A stretch of DNA of 64,000 nt from Myripristis murdjan (taxonomy: Eukaryota; Chordata; Actinopteri; Holocentriformes; Holocentridae). Under the pieces are notes generated by a model, which made no database searches, was not told the DNA's origin, and was given only the letters and a program-made list of their open reading frames with translations. Below are positions 31,101 to 47,652 of this stretch, in pieces. The position numbers were made by a program, and so were the translations under genes. Every line of letters begins with the position of its first letter. Position 1 is the stretch's first letter. Location of the stretch: NCBI RefSeq assembly GCF_902150065.1, contig NC_043990.1, forward strand, positions 10,135,240 through 10,199,239, given 5' to 3'.

Positions 31101-31359
31101 CATAAAGTCCCAGCCAAGCCTAAAATAGCTTCACGAACAGACACAAAGGATTACACCACTTGGCCCTGAAAACCACAGTGCAGTAAAATGTGAATTCTAT
31201 TTTTTTTTTTTTTAACGTGTTGTAAAATGTTGTGCTTGTTGCCAGCAGCTCTCTGGCTCCAGGAACGCAGCCGCCCACTCCCCTGCACAGCCTCCACAGC
31301 GGGGAAGACGTCCTCGCATCCTACATCAGATCTTTCTACCCCACCACTCCTCTGTGAGT

Positions 31360-31398
<39 letters not shown>

Positions 31399-33066
31399 AC
31401 CACACTGATCTTCTGGACACTGAGCTTGTCCAGAATTCTGTGGCTAGAATCCTGACAAAATCTAGAAAATTTGACCATATCACACCTATCCTGGCCTCTC
31501 TTCACTGGTCACCGGTCCAAGCCAGAGCTGATTTTAAGGTTCTTCTTTTAACTTATAAGGCCAGAACTAATTACACCATATACACCAGCACGCCCTCTTC
31601 GTTCTCTTAATGCTGGTCTCCTGGTCACTCCTTCTTTTAACAAAAAATCGGCTGGCTTCAGAGCTTTTTCCTACCGTGCCCCATATCTCTGGAGCCGCCT
31701 CCCGTTACATGTCAAAGAAGCGCGTTCAGTGGAAATCTTTAAATCAAGACTGAGAACCCACCTTTACTCACTACATTACAGCCTCCCCTAAAACTTAGCT
31801 GGGCATATCACTTTTTAACACTTATTTATCATTGATGTTTTTAATGTGGTGTTGCTGATTCACTTTCATTGTTATTATTGTTAACTGACTGCTGTATGTT
31901 GTACTTTTTAACTGTCAAGTACATTCATTATAACTTGTATGGCCTATCACCTTTTAACATCTATTTAACACCGATGCTTTAAGGTGGTTGCTCCACTTGT
32001 AATAGTTATTGTTAATTGATTGCTGTGTGTTGTTCTTTTTAACTGTGAAGTGTGTTTGGACCATGTTGCATGGTGATTCCACACTCTAAATAAATAATTT
32101 GATTGATTGATCATGCACAAGCAACTGCTGGTCGTTGTTTACAGGTAGATTAAACATCTCTTTGACCTCTGCTCTCCCATTTCTCCTTCCCTGCACACAG
32201 GGCTCTGCAGCTGGTGTCGAGCCCCAGTAAGCTGACGCCGCCTTTCCCACAGATATTCAGCCAGTCCCTCGGTGCTCAGGGCTTTTTGCAGAGCGAGTCC
32301 CTGCCCCCTGGCTGTGAGTACACCCCGATCCCACGTCACTGTTTAGGTGCTTTTCTATGAGAGGGGTCCCTCTGGTCTTGCAGCCCTCTCTGTCCATATC
32401 TGATTACACATCTGGCTAGTATGTGGAAGTTTTCGACTTAAAGAAAGAGAATCTGGTGTGGATTTACGTTTTTCTGATTGCCGAGTCTCTAAATTACTAA
32501 GTAATATGTTATCTTCCATTCAGTTTTTTCAGGTGCCATTTTTATTCCTTGTTCCCTGTCACACTGTGCCAAGGATTGTTTGACATTCAAATAAGGACTT
32601 GTTACAAGTCATGTGATTTGGCTGAATGAGATTAAGAGAACCGGATTCTGTGCCGTTGCGCAAGTGTGGATTAATAGTGTGCACAAGGATACTGAGGATC
32701 ACCATGGCTGTCTTGTATCTTGTTGTTTCCTGGCCCTGCTCTGCACACGGTTCAGTTAAGTTGGGCCACATCTTAAATCTCTGCCTCTCCTCGTTTGCAG
32801 GTCCAGCCCCTGTGGTTTCCTCCGTGCCCGTCTTGACGTCCCTCCAGTCCGGCCCTGCTCTCTGCCCGTGGCTTTCGGAGCTCCACCGCAGCGTCAGCAC
32901 CCTCGACATCCGCCGCGTGGCCCCCAGCTTCCTCTCCCAGGGGCCCGAGATGGCCGACTACCGCGACGCCCTGGAGCAGCTGTGCCTCCTGGCTCGGTGT
33001 TACCGCGACGACAGCGGTGGCGTGATGCGCTCGTCCTCCTCAGAGGAAGATGACGATGATAACTGA
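25161..33066 (+). CDS. msto1: misato homologue 1, mitochondrial distribution regulator
   Basis: Fourteen coding exons join in frame to 591 residues: 25161-25244, 26518-26647, 26811-26880, 27294-27369, 28244-28301, 28401-28551, 28806-28920, 29514-29648, 29752-29904, 30122-30253, 30720-30904, 31246-31353, 32201-32313 and 32801-33066. The start [19 protein letters not shown] is the misato/tubulin-like N terminus. Other family landmarks are [38 protein letters not shown], then [12 protein letters not shown] (a degenerate tubulin G-box) and [10 protein letters not shown]. The C terminus is acidic ([10 protein letters not shown]). Human MSTO1 has about 570 residues. It is a cytosolic protein at the outer mitochondrial membrane that supports fusion and mitochondrial DNA upkeep. 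Exon 12 has a NAGNAG acceptor (cagcag at 31243-31248), giving two forms that differ by one Ser. Intron 1 and intron 12 carry retroelement fragments. Confidence 0.95.
25738..26190 (-). mobile_element. non-LTR retroelement 3' tail, copy 1 (in msto1 intron 1)
   Basis: A (TTAG)n run at 25738-25764 leads into ATACTTTATTCATCCCG and AGGAAATTCACA, then an A-rich body repeating GTGTGCAT and ATGTATACAATGT. Reverse-complemented, this is the common fish retroelement end with AATAAAGTAT followed by a tetranucleotide tail. It is related to 45160-45600. The exact LINE or SINE family was not resolved. Confidence 0.6.
31395..32111 (+). mobile_element. 5'-truncated LINE (L2/Rex1-like) in msto1 intron 12
   Basis: A frame at about 31425-31565 encodes [16 protein letters not shown], then [20 protein letters not shown] and VLLLTYKAR, the usual C-terminal end of L2/CR1/Rex1-type reverse transcriptases. 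Further on, beyond frame breaks, the conserved tail part appears near 31665-31770 ([13 protein letters not shown]-like). The 3' end is a (TGAT)n-type repeat, gattgattgat at 32100-32110. The 5' boundary abuts a CA repeat (31363-31394). It is a dead fragment lacking the endonuclease and most of the transcriptase. Confidence 0.7.
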
Positions 33067-33923
33067 CATTCTGACAGTGTGTCTTTATTTGAGGGCCATG
33101 ATCACCTGGATGGACTGATCTCCATGTCAGACCATCTGCTGTGTTGCAGGTCTCTGTGTGCATTCAGCACTGGTAAACCCCGTGTGTGTGTGTGTCTGTG
33201 TGTGTATATGTGTGTGTGGTCGCCCATACCAAGATGAAAAGGAAGTGTTTCTACTTTCTACAAATTGTAAGCACTTTTTTTTTTTTTTAAATCAGTGATT
33301 CTCTCTAAAAAGTAATTGGGAGACTAATTACTTCTGCGTTACTTTCTAAAACCCAGACCAGCCCTTATCACAAGAACAAGACACCAAATTATCCTCCTGA
33401 AACAGATTGTCACAGCTCATCATTCATGCACTCTATAACTTTAGCACTGTCCCGATCTATCTGTGTGTGTGTGTATGTGTGTGTATGTGTGTGTATGTGT
33501 GTGCGTGCATTGTCCTATGATTTTCTGGATGAATGTAAATGATAAATACTGTAAGGAATATGTTCAGTTGCACTCACAGCAGTGTCAGTGCTGCATGGAA
33601 GCGAGTTCAGATTACGAAGTTACATAATCCAAAGTGGTTGTTAGTTTCAGTGTTGTACTGTTGGGATTACAGACGAACCTCCACCATACTCATAATCTCC
33701 CCGCCAAGAACTCATTACATCTGTCAAAAGCTAACAATACGATCGGGAGGAGCCGGTGGATTTGGCCGGTTTCTGAAAGATCTTGAATGATCAGTGTGAC
33801 GAGGCCAAGGGAATTCAAAGACGTCTATGCAGACCTGAGAGGAATATACATGTGAAGAAGAGGATGGATGAAGCTCGGTGAATGAACTGTGGTTACATTT
33901 CACTGAATGACTTTGTATATCTA

Positions 33924-33929
33924 ATTAAA
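33924..33929 (+). terminator. likely poly(A) signal of msto1
   Basis: ATTAAA about 860 bases after the stop. The intervening 3' UTR holds GT microsatellites near 33182-33220 and 33463-33504. Confidence 0.4.
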
Positions 33930-33949
33930 TGCATTTTATACTAAATGCT

Positions 33950-34720
33950 GTTGTTTTCACTGTTTTATTATATTTACACTTCCGTAGCTGTACCACATTG
34001 ATATAAATGTTTGTTTTTTTATTGATCTTAAAGTCTAAAGAGCAGGCTCATTGCTATGGTTAGCCGTTTTAAAAATCCATAGCCAGACTTAATTTTTATT
34101 ACATTATCTAATTACATTTAGACTAGTCAAAACTCAAATTAGATATTTCAAGTTGTAATTGCAGGTATCATTATTCTGACAAGTAACAAGGACTAGACAA
34201 AATGCCTGTGCTGATATCTAATGTTAATTTTCAGTGTTTCCACTCTATAGACAAGCACTGGCAAATTGAGTTTTGTTAGATATGCAGAAAAATTAACTAA
34301 ATTCAGGCCAGGCATGACCGTGTTAAGGACTTGATCTTATAGCCACACCAAGTGGCAAAATTATGAAGGATAGGCACTTTATTATTTAGGGTGGGCAGCA
34401 TTACACAGTGCACAATAAATTAAAGCTAACCTGCCTGCAGCTTTATAGACAAACTTCTAAAGAAATGCACTTTTTAGAGAACATTTGTAAATTTAGAATG
34501 GCATGAAAGGCCATAACTGGGTCAGGAGTCAGGTTTTCACTAACATTTTTTACTACATTCTTTATTACAAGGGAATATGTGTGCCGCTTTATGAAGACAT
34601 TAAACACACACACAGCCATTTACAGCTCTTGTACAATGGCATGTGCATTTAACTGCCCACTAGTTAAAGTGACTATCATTGTGTGTGAGATAAAACATCA
34701 AAACACAAACAAATCCAGAT
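33950..34720. other. intergenic between msto1 and srsf4 (tail-to-tail)
   Basis: AT-rich, no gene or recognised repeat seen. The srsf4 3' end enters from the right. Confidence 0.5.
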
Positions 34721-34730
34721 CACACATTTC

Positions 34731-34736
34731 TTTATT
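34731..34736 (-). terminator. likely poly(A) signal of srsf4
   Basis: Plus-strand TTTATT reads AATAAA on the minus strand, about 425 bases after the srsf4 stop. Confidence 0.45.
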
Positions 34737-35158
34737 CCGAAATAAAATGATAGAAGGATTTCACAAATGCGAGGGGTTGTTGGAGAGTAACACCCCTACC
34801 CAGCCTATCCACAGAGGAACAGTATGCTTTTTACATGTGTGATAAAAAGGCTAAGACACATACTATAGCATAATTCAATCCATTTAAACTTATAAAACTG
34901 AGATTGCACCCTGTTATTTTACAAACACCTCCATAAAAGACAGCTCTACTGAAAATATACGTAGAGAAAAAAAAAATCAAATGAACTGGAAAAGCTTGCG
35001 CATGAAGGACACAATGAGCATGAGTGCCTGGTATTCTACAGCTATTTATCAAAAAACAAAAAGAGACCAGAACAGGATCGTGGGATTTGGGGAATGTAAT
35101 TGGAGAACAGGGGGACACGTTGGGATAAGAGCTCACGAGAGACGCTCCAAACTCAGGA

Positions 35159-41438
<6,280 letters not shown>

Positions 41439-41439
41439 G

Positions 41440-41640
41440 GTTTCCCCAGGTTCGACGCGGCTGGAAGGAGAAATCCGTGAGCGGACGCGCACAACGGGCG
41501 GGCGCGAGACTTGCACAGACACATCGGTTATGCGCGGCTCTTCGACGCGATTGGTCGAGAGACGCGAGGGGGCGTGGCCTCGAGCCCCCTACTCGAGCAG
41601 CCGCGCTCCCGACACGTTGTCTGCTGTTGATTTAATCATT
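41440..41640 (-). promoter_or_regulatory. srsf4 promoter region
   Basis: This is a CpG-rich block just upstream of the srsf4 ATG, in contrast to the AT-rich flanks. No TATA box is visible. It fits a constitutive CpG-type promoter. Confidence 0.45.
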
Positions 41641-42044
41641 TAATCAGTTAATCATTTCCCTTCATGATTTACTGTTTGACTTGGACTGAGCCCTCCTGCT
41701 GCCTTCAGATTTACTGACATTCAACATGAACTGGGGGCAGTTTTTCCGCAGTTATTTAAACCTCCAGAAAATAATAATAATTGTTACACATGTTTACGCC
41801 CTTTAACTAAAACATAACTATGGAATCAAATTATGGTCAATACTATTTTGAGCTTCTGAAAAAGGTTCTTTATTGATTATAATGATATAGCATACATCAT
41901 GTGGTTTGATGCCATAGAGGTCAACATTTGTCTGTAGGCATGTACACTGAGCAGCTCTGTGGTTAATCAGTGACAAAACAAACCATGCACTTGTCAGTAT
42001 ATACACTGACGCATAATATTTATGTGTTTTGTTATGTTACTATG

Positions 42045-42170
42045 AACTGAAGCAGCTTCTTGGATGAGAAGTGAAACGTCTTGAATAATCTACACAGAGT
42101 CCAGCTGACCTTGACTCAACCCTACATGGAGAGCCATGACCTGGATGACTGAACACCTACACAGACATGT
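42045..42170 (+). mobile_element. fish retroelement fragment with hammerhead-like core
   Basis: The sequence around 42045-42085 includes TGGATGAGAAGTGAAACGTC and is followed by ATGACCTGGATGACTGA near 42137-42153. Both strings occur in very abundant fish repeats. The first resembles a degenerate hammerhead core (GATGAG, then GAAACGTC), and such motifs are known from Penelope-like elements. Assignment to that group is a guess. Confidence 0.35.
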
Positions 42171-42559
42171 TACTGTGAACTTATTTACCGCAAAGAATTC
42201 ATTAAATAAATCTAAAAACAGAGAATGAAGAGCAGAATCAGTTTGCTTTGATTAATTTAATTTTAAAAAATAATGGTTGGATTTTGACAACAGATAAATA
42301 TAAAATGACTGAAATTCCTGCATATTGAAACTATATAGGTTTAGGAGAGCCATTCTAATGACCATGTATTCTGCAAAACATATATAATATTATTCTCTCT
42401 CTCTTTTTTTTTTTTTTTTTTTTTGTGCACCGTGACTGTTATTGTCTGTGCTTTTGATCTATCTCTATCCACTATGAGGAAGGATACAGTATGTATGAGA
42501 TTGAATGCTAACATCTGCCCATCTGAAGGAAGTTCTCCCATACCAAGAGCAGCTTAACC

Positions 42560-42765
42560 AACTCAGTCATGTGTGTTTTCATGTTATCTTTGCAGCTAAA
42601 TCTTCTGAAATGGACTGAGCAGCTAAGTGCTCTCTCTCCACTGTGGGTTCTCATGTGTTGCTACAAGTCTGCCGTCTGTTTGAATCTTTTATCACAGACT
42701 GTGCAGGGAAATTGTCTCTCTCCAGCGTGAGCTCTCGTGTGTCTGGTTTCAGAGGAGTTGAGTAA
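42560..42765 (-). pseudogene. C2H2 zinc-finger gene fragment, dead
   Basis: The minus strand encodes TRHTRAHAGERQFPCTVCDKR, then FKQTADL, a TAG stop, QHMRTHSGERALSCS, and a second finger whose second Cys is lost (SVHFRRFSCK), ending KTHMTEL. The His-link-Cys pattern with H(S/A)GER linkers is that of a KRAB-like or fish multi-finger array. There is an internal stop and no start, donor or further fingers nearby. It is unrelated in linker style to the giant zinc-finger gene at 14-21 kb. Confidence 0.65.
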
Positions 42766-43409
42766 TAAGACCCATGATCCATGACCTCTGCAAGCTCTTT
42801 GACAAACAGAAAAACGGAGAAAAATGTTATGATAATGGTTGTTTATCTCTAAATATAATGATAAATCATTCATATTTGTAACCAGGGTGAATGATTTGTT
42901 ATTTTTAACGTTCTAAAGTTAGAGTTTTACAGACCTGTTAACATGATGTTGGCCTGTGCAGTTGCAAGCTACTTCACTTCTTTGTTTATCCTGGCAATCT
43001 TACCACCACTGAGGTTTTCCTGAAACATTGTGGTACATTTTTAGCTGTTCTCAGTTCAAACCTGCTTGCAATGCCTGCTACAACCTGAGATGAAGAGAAG
43101 ACACAGAGGGCGTCAAAACACAAATAAACCATCTGTGGCACATGACATCCTATAATTTAAACATTGCACTGCAGCCTGAGGGACTGCTCTGACCTAGAAT
43201 GGAAGCAGCCCAAAAACTGAGAATGGTGAAATCCTCCTGGGTCATAATGTCAGTTTAATTGAGTTTATTATTTCACTGAATAACATTAAAAAAAAAAATA
43301 CAGGGCGGCATTTTTGGAATAACTTTTCATCACACAATGCACTATAATAGCAACTCATATATGCATAAGCCCTGATCATGTGGTATATAAAAAAGTAGGT
43401 CAGTGGTTT

Positions 43410-43830
43410 GGTTTGTTAATACACGACTAAGGCTCTGACATACAGGTTCTCCCTCCACACCATATTTGTCAGTGGTGTTATACTCTAGAAGACATAGAAT
43501 ATATTATCATGCATTGCCGTAAATATAATTCAGTGAGGGACACATTACGAAATATTGTGCATTTAAAATCAATATCAAGCACCACAGGACAGGACTTCAG
43601 GATATTAGAAGGGGGTTGATAGGTTACATAATACATGCAAGATTAGGAAACAGGCTGTCATTTTCTTTTCTGTTTTTGTTTTTTTTTTTGTTTTTTTTTT
43701 CTAAAGAAAGATTAGTCAGGGTATGTATTCTTGAATCATGCCATGAAGCTACACACTCCGACCAGTAGGTGGCGGTATGCACCTGGTTTGTGATCCCCAA
43801 AGCAAACACATAGAAGAACTTTTGAGCCTG
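43410..43830 (+). mobile_element. LINE 3' remnant with CTCF-like site
   Basis: A frame at about 43457-43618 encodes PHHICQWCYTLEDIEYIIMH, then CRKYNSVRDTLRNIV. This is the CxxC...HxxxxC zinc-knuckle end of a fish LINE open frame (usually CxxC with ETVEHVLLHC). Upstream TRLRL fits the normal TRLRLGHTG lead-in. After it come ACCAGTAGGTGGCGGTATGC at 43761-43780 and a short tail, both familiar from LINE 3' ends in fish. It is truncated and dead. Confidence 0.55.
43762..43779 (+). promoter_or_regulatory. CTCF-like motif in LINE tail
   Basis: CCAGTAGGTGGCGGTATG fits the CTCF core closely. It lies about 860 bases upstream of the first XKR8 gene. Confidence 0.35.
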
Positions 43831-44620
43831 TTATCCTCACCGTGGACTGTTTTCATAGCACTTCTCTTTTGTTTTAATTACAGAATAATATCTGAAAAAA
43901 TAGACAAAGATTTCATACTAACAAAGACTGGTATATATCTCATGTTAACCATCGGAAATTTTGTCTTATATCCATAATATTGATTTAGCTTTTTTCTAAA
44001 AAAAAAAAAAAAAAAAAAAAAAATATTAAGCACAGGCAAAAATCATTTAATAACCTAGACATAGTTATCAGACGCTGAAGTTTTGTTTTTTCTTTCTTTC
44101 TTTTCCCTATATTTTGTTATATGTTGGTCATTGTATTTTATTTTTTATTTTTATTTTATTTTTACACTGAAGAATGTTTACAGAATCTCTAAAGACATGA
44201 AGTGAAATATACTTTTACTATACTATGATTTAAAAAATTTTTTGTTTTATTTATTTATTTATTTTTCTAACAGCCGGTTGGTTCCGTTCCGGGTTTTGCG
44301 ACGTGCCGCGTGCAGTTTTGAGTTGTGGTGGGAACGGCTAACTAGTAACTTTGTGGTCGCTGCATCCTTTTCTTCTGCTGCTGCTCTTCTTCGTTTTGGG
44401 AGTTAATTTAAAGAGTTTACTGGAGTTATTTCTTGTCAAATCCCCCCGTATGCAGTGGGTTAATGTTGTCGCTTGCCCGTGGAAACCGAGGTGAGTGTTG
44501 TTTTCAATGGGTTGAAGAGGCTGAAGCCGCTCGGGCGGAGATAACGGTCCGTGTAGCCGGTTAGCTCCATGCTAGCTAACAGCCACAGCTCAGCGTCCAG
44601 CTAGCGGAGCCCGTCAGGCG
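43830..44620 (+). promoter_or_regulatory. upstream region and promoter of xkr8
   Basis: 43830-44270 is AT-rich with an A24 run near 44000. From about 44280 the DNA turns GC-rich, without a TATA box. A possible donor (ccgag then gtgagt, about 44491) suggests an optional non-coding exon, and a short upstream ATG frame starts near 44450. Confidence 0.4.
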
Positions 44621-44623
44621 GCC

Positions 44624-47600
44624 ATGGAGTGCCCGAGTTTCTCCAAGTACTCCTGGCTGGACTTTGTTTTCTCCGTGGTCGGAGTGTGTACATTCCTGCT
44701 GGACTGGGGCTCGGACGTGTGGGTGGCCACCGAGTTTTACTGCCGCGGGGACTTCTTCTGGTTCGGGGTTCTGGTCGGCCTCATGGTGCTGTCCTCCGTC
44801 GTGGTCCAGATGTTCAGCTGGTTCTGGTTCAAGTACGACCGGGAGCTGGAGGGCTTCAGCGCCCAGAGCCCGGCCGGCCCCGTCCTGTTCGGCGGCCGGG
44901 AGCACGTCTCCTGCCTGTTGCATGTGCTGCAGCTCGGCTTCTTCTGCAGGTGGGCCTGAGCTTACTGTGCTCATGTTGTCATCAGGGCACCTCTCTGATT
45001 GTTGTTGTTGTCAAGAAGTGCTTATCATGTAACAGTCTCAGTTTTCGCTATACCAGTCTAATAACTCAGGACTCAGGATGACTATGGATCATTTATAAGG
45101 ATAAATAGATAGAGATAGGTAGATAGATCGATTGATAGTTCAATAGATAGATTGACAGAAGTAGGTAGGTAGGTAGGTAGATACTTTATTCATCCCGCAG
45201 GAAATTCACATTTTCTTCAGCAGTATCCACAGATTACAAATTAAGTAAATAAAAAAATAGAAATAAAGAATAAGATCTAAGTATAACAGAATAAGATTTG
45301 AGTACAACAGAATAACCTAAGTACAACCCAGTGTGCAAAAAGCAATGTGCAACAAAAAAAAAAAAAACAGAAAAAACCGTGTGCATGGGTGTATAAAATG
45401 TGCATAGAGGTAGGTCAATGTGCAAATTTAGAAGAAATATACAGTATACACATGATAAATAGCAGTAAGCAATATAGACACTATGAGCAAGGATTATAAA
45501 AAGATAGGAATATGAACAATTTCAACAGAAGTATGAACAGTTAAACAGAAGTAATAACAGTTAAACAGCAGTGGAAAATAACCTAACCAAAAGACAGACA
45601 GGTAGATTTATAGATAGATAGACAGCAGTTTCAATTTAATTGAAACAGTATCAATATATTCTGGCATGAAAGTCACTGTTAAATCAACCCTCAGCCTAGT
45701 GCATCTTTTAGTTTTTTTACTTTTATACTGAGATGAAATTTCCTGTGATGATCATGGCTTAATATTTAAAAATATTTTAATCACAGGTGATCATATTATT
45801 TCAAGTGATAGCAAAGTTAGCATGCAACTAAAGTTTAGACTAAAGTGACTTGTTTTTTTGTTTTTTTTTAATAAGTAGGCCTCTGTAATTTGATGGTTGA
45901 GTATAGTATGGTTTTCATCATTTCATCATCTGATAAATTACATGCTGATTCCATGTTTTTGTCACATGAGTCTAAATGGTACTGATTTAAATCCTTGTGG
46001 TTTTACAGCACTAAAGGAGAGGAAATAGTTAACCATAGAGGCATAAATCCTTCACTCTCTTAGACAGATATACAGAGAGACATTTAGACAGATAGATGTG
46101 CTCAGCTAACCAGTCGATGGTGGTTTCTCAAGATAAGGGAAATATTTCAGCAACAGGTTACACAAAATTGAAGACCCAGCCTCTGAGGTGCAAACAAACA
46201 AGCCCAGTCAGGACCAGAGTCAAGTCTTAACTCAATCATAATCTGTACATTCGCCACAGGCTATTTGTCAGTGTGCCTGTTCATGTGAAAGTGGACATTC
46301 ATACAGAGCAGTTCAAGCATCTAATAGCATTGGACTGGTGCAGAAACCATAAAGGTAATTTTGAGGTGCACCAACGAGTAAATCCAGTGTCACAGAAAAT
46401 ACATTAATGCACGAAATGCACATGTAATTGAGTGAATAGAAGCTGAAGAGTTAGTTGATGTCAGACAAAGCGACTTGCACAGCTGCTCAGAGTTGGTATG
46501 TGAGCCTTGCAGTCACATTATTTCAGGAGAATTGTGCCATTTAACAGTAATTTCTGTCCTCACTAGGCACATTTCTGCTATATGGCAAGGCTTCCGGGTC
46601 TGGTGGCGAAAAGAACAGGGGTCAGAGTACGCCATCTACCTGACACATGACCTCAGCATGCTGCGGCTCATTGAGACCTTCTGCGAGAGCGCGCCGCAGC
46701 TCACCCTCATGACCTACATCATGCTGCACACCAACAAGGCCAGGACCGTACAATGTGAGTTACTGACCTCAAATAGGGATCAGTCTTGTAATTTGTGAAT
46801 CAAAGAGGAACAAACTATTATTTGACTTCTGCTATGGCTACAATCAGCATAAGCTTCCTCTTTTTGCTTCACTGACGTCACAACTTCTGATTTGTAGGTG
46901 TGAGTGTGGCTGCATCGACCACTTCCATAGCCTGGATGGTGGTGGACTACCACCGCTCTCTGCGCTCCTTCCTCCCGGACAAGGCCAAGCAGGGCTGGGG
47001 TTCCTCCTTGGTCTACTTCCTGTGGAACCTGTTGCTGATCGCCCCACGTGTGGCCGCCATCGCCCTCTTCGCCTCGGTTCTGCCCCGGTATATCGCCGGC
47101 CACTTCTTGATACTGTGGCCCATTCTGGTGTTCTGGGCTTGGCGGCAGGAGACGGACTTCATGGACAGTGCAGGCGGGGAGTGGCTCTACCGGGCTACCG
47201 TAGGCCTTATTTGGTATTTCAGCTGGTTTAACGTGGCAGAGGGGCGGACCCGAGGCAGGAGCATCATCTATCACTCCTTCATGATTACAGATGGAGGGAT
47301 TCTGTTGGCCACTTGGTGGTGCTACAGGGACCCGGTCCTCACGCAACCGTACGCCTCCGCCCTGCTCACTGCTCTGACTCTCTCTTACTTCCTGGGCCTG
47401 GCATTTAAAGCTCTCTACTACTGCTGCTTCCACCCTAAGCTGTGGAGGCCCCCGGTGAGAGACCCAGGAGCGGCTGACGAAGTGCCTGACGGAAAAGTGC
47501 TCTTCAAAGACTTATCCGTCCAGGACAGCACCGTGTCCACGCAGCTCCTCAACAAGAGGATGGCCCGCCATGCCACTCGCTTCTACTCTGAGCAGGAAGT

Positions 47601-47652
47601 CGTTAGAATTGTCAAAAAGACAAACGGAGAGGAGGCCACCACCGTTGTCTGA
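44624..47652 (+). CDS. xkr8: XK-related protein 8, phospholipid scramblase
   Basis: Three coding exons, 44624-44949, 46567-46754 and 46898-47652, join to 422 residues. Family marks are the opening YSWLDFVFSVVGVCTFLLDW (DxGSD next), LRLIETFCESAPQLTLM, VYFLWNLLLIAPR, GLIWYFSWFNVAEG and FHPKLW. Multiple hydrophobic segments make it a plasma-membrane protein. Human XKR8 (about 395 residues) is cut by caspase-3 in its C-terminal tail and then exposes phosphatidylserine on apoptotic cells, with basigin or neuroplastin as partner. Here the tail contains DEVPDG at residues 365-370, a caspase-like site with one extra residue compared with DEVD. Linkage to eya3 is as in mammals. Intron 1 carries a retroelement tail (45160-45600). 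Confidence 0.92.
45155..45600 (-). mobile_element. non-LTR retroelement 3' tail, copy 2 (in xkr8 intron 1)
   Basis: A (GATA/GTAG)n run at about 45100-45180 precedes ATACTTTATTCATCCCG and AGGAAATTCACA, then GTGTGCAaaaAG and a body rich in ATGTGCATAG and AACAG repeats. It matches copy 1 in msto1 intron 1 in order and orientation but is diverged. Confidence 0.6.

Noticed and set aside
46780-47433. 217-codon minus-strand frame over xkr8
   Set aside because: Antisense to the conserved scramblase exon, with no independent signals.
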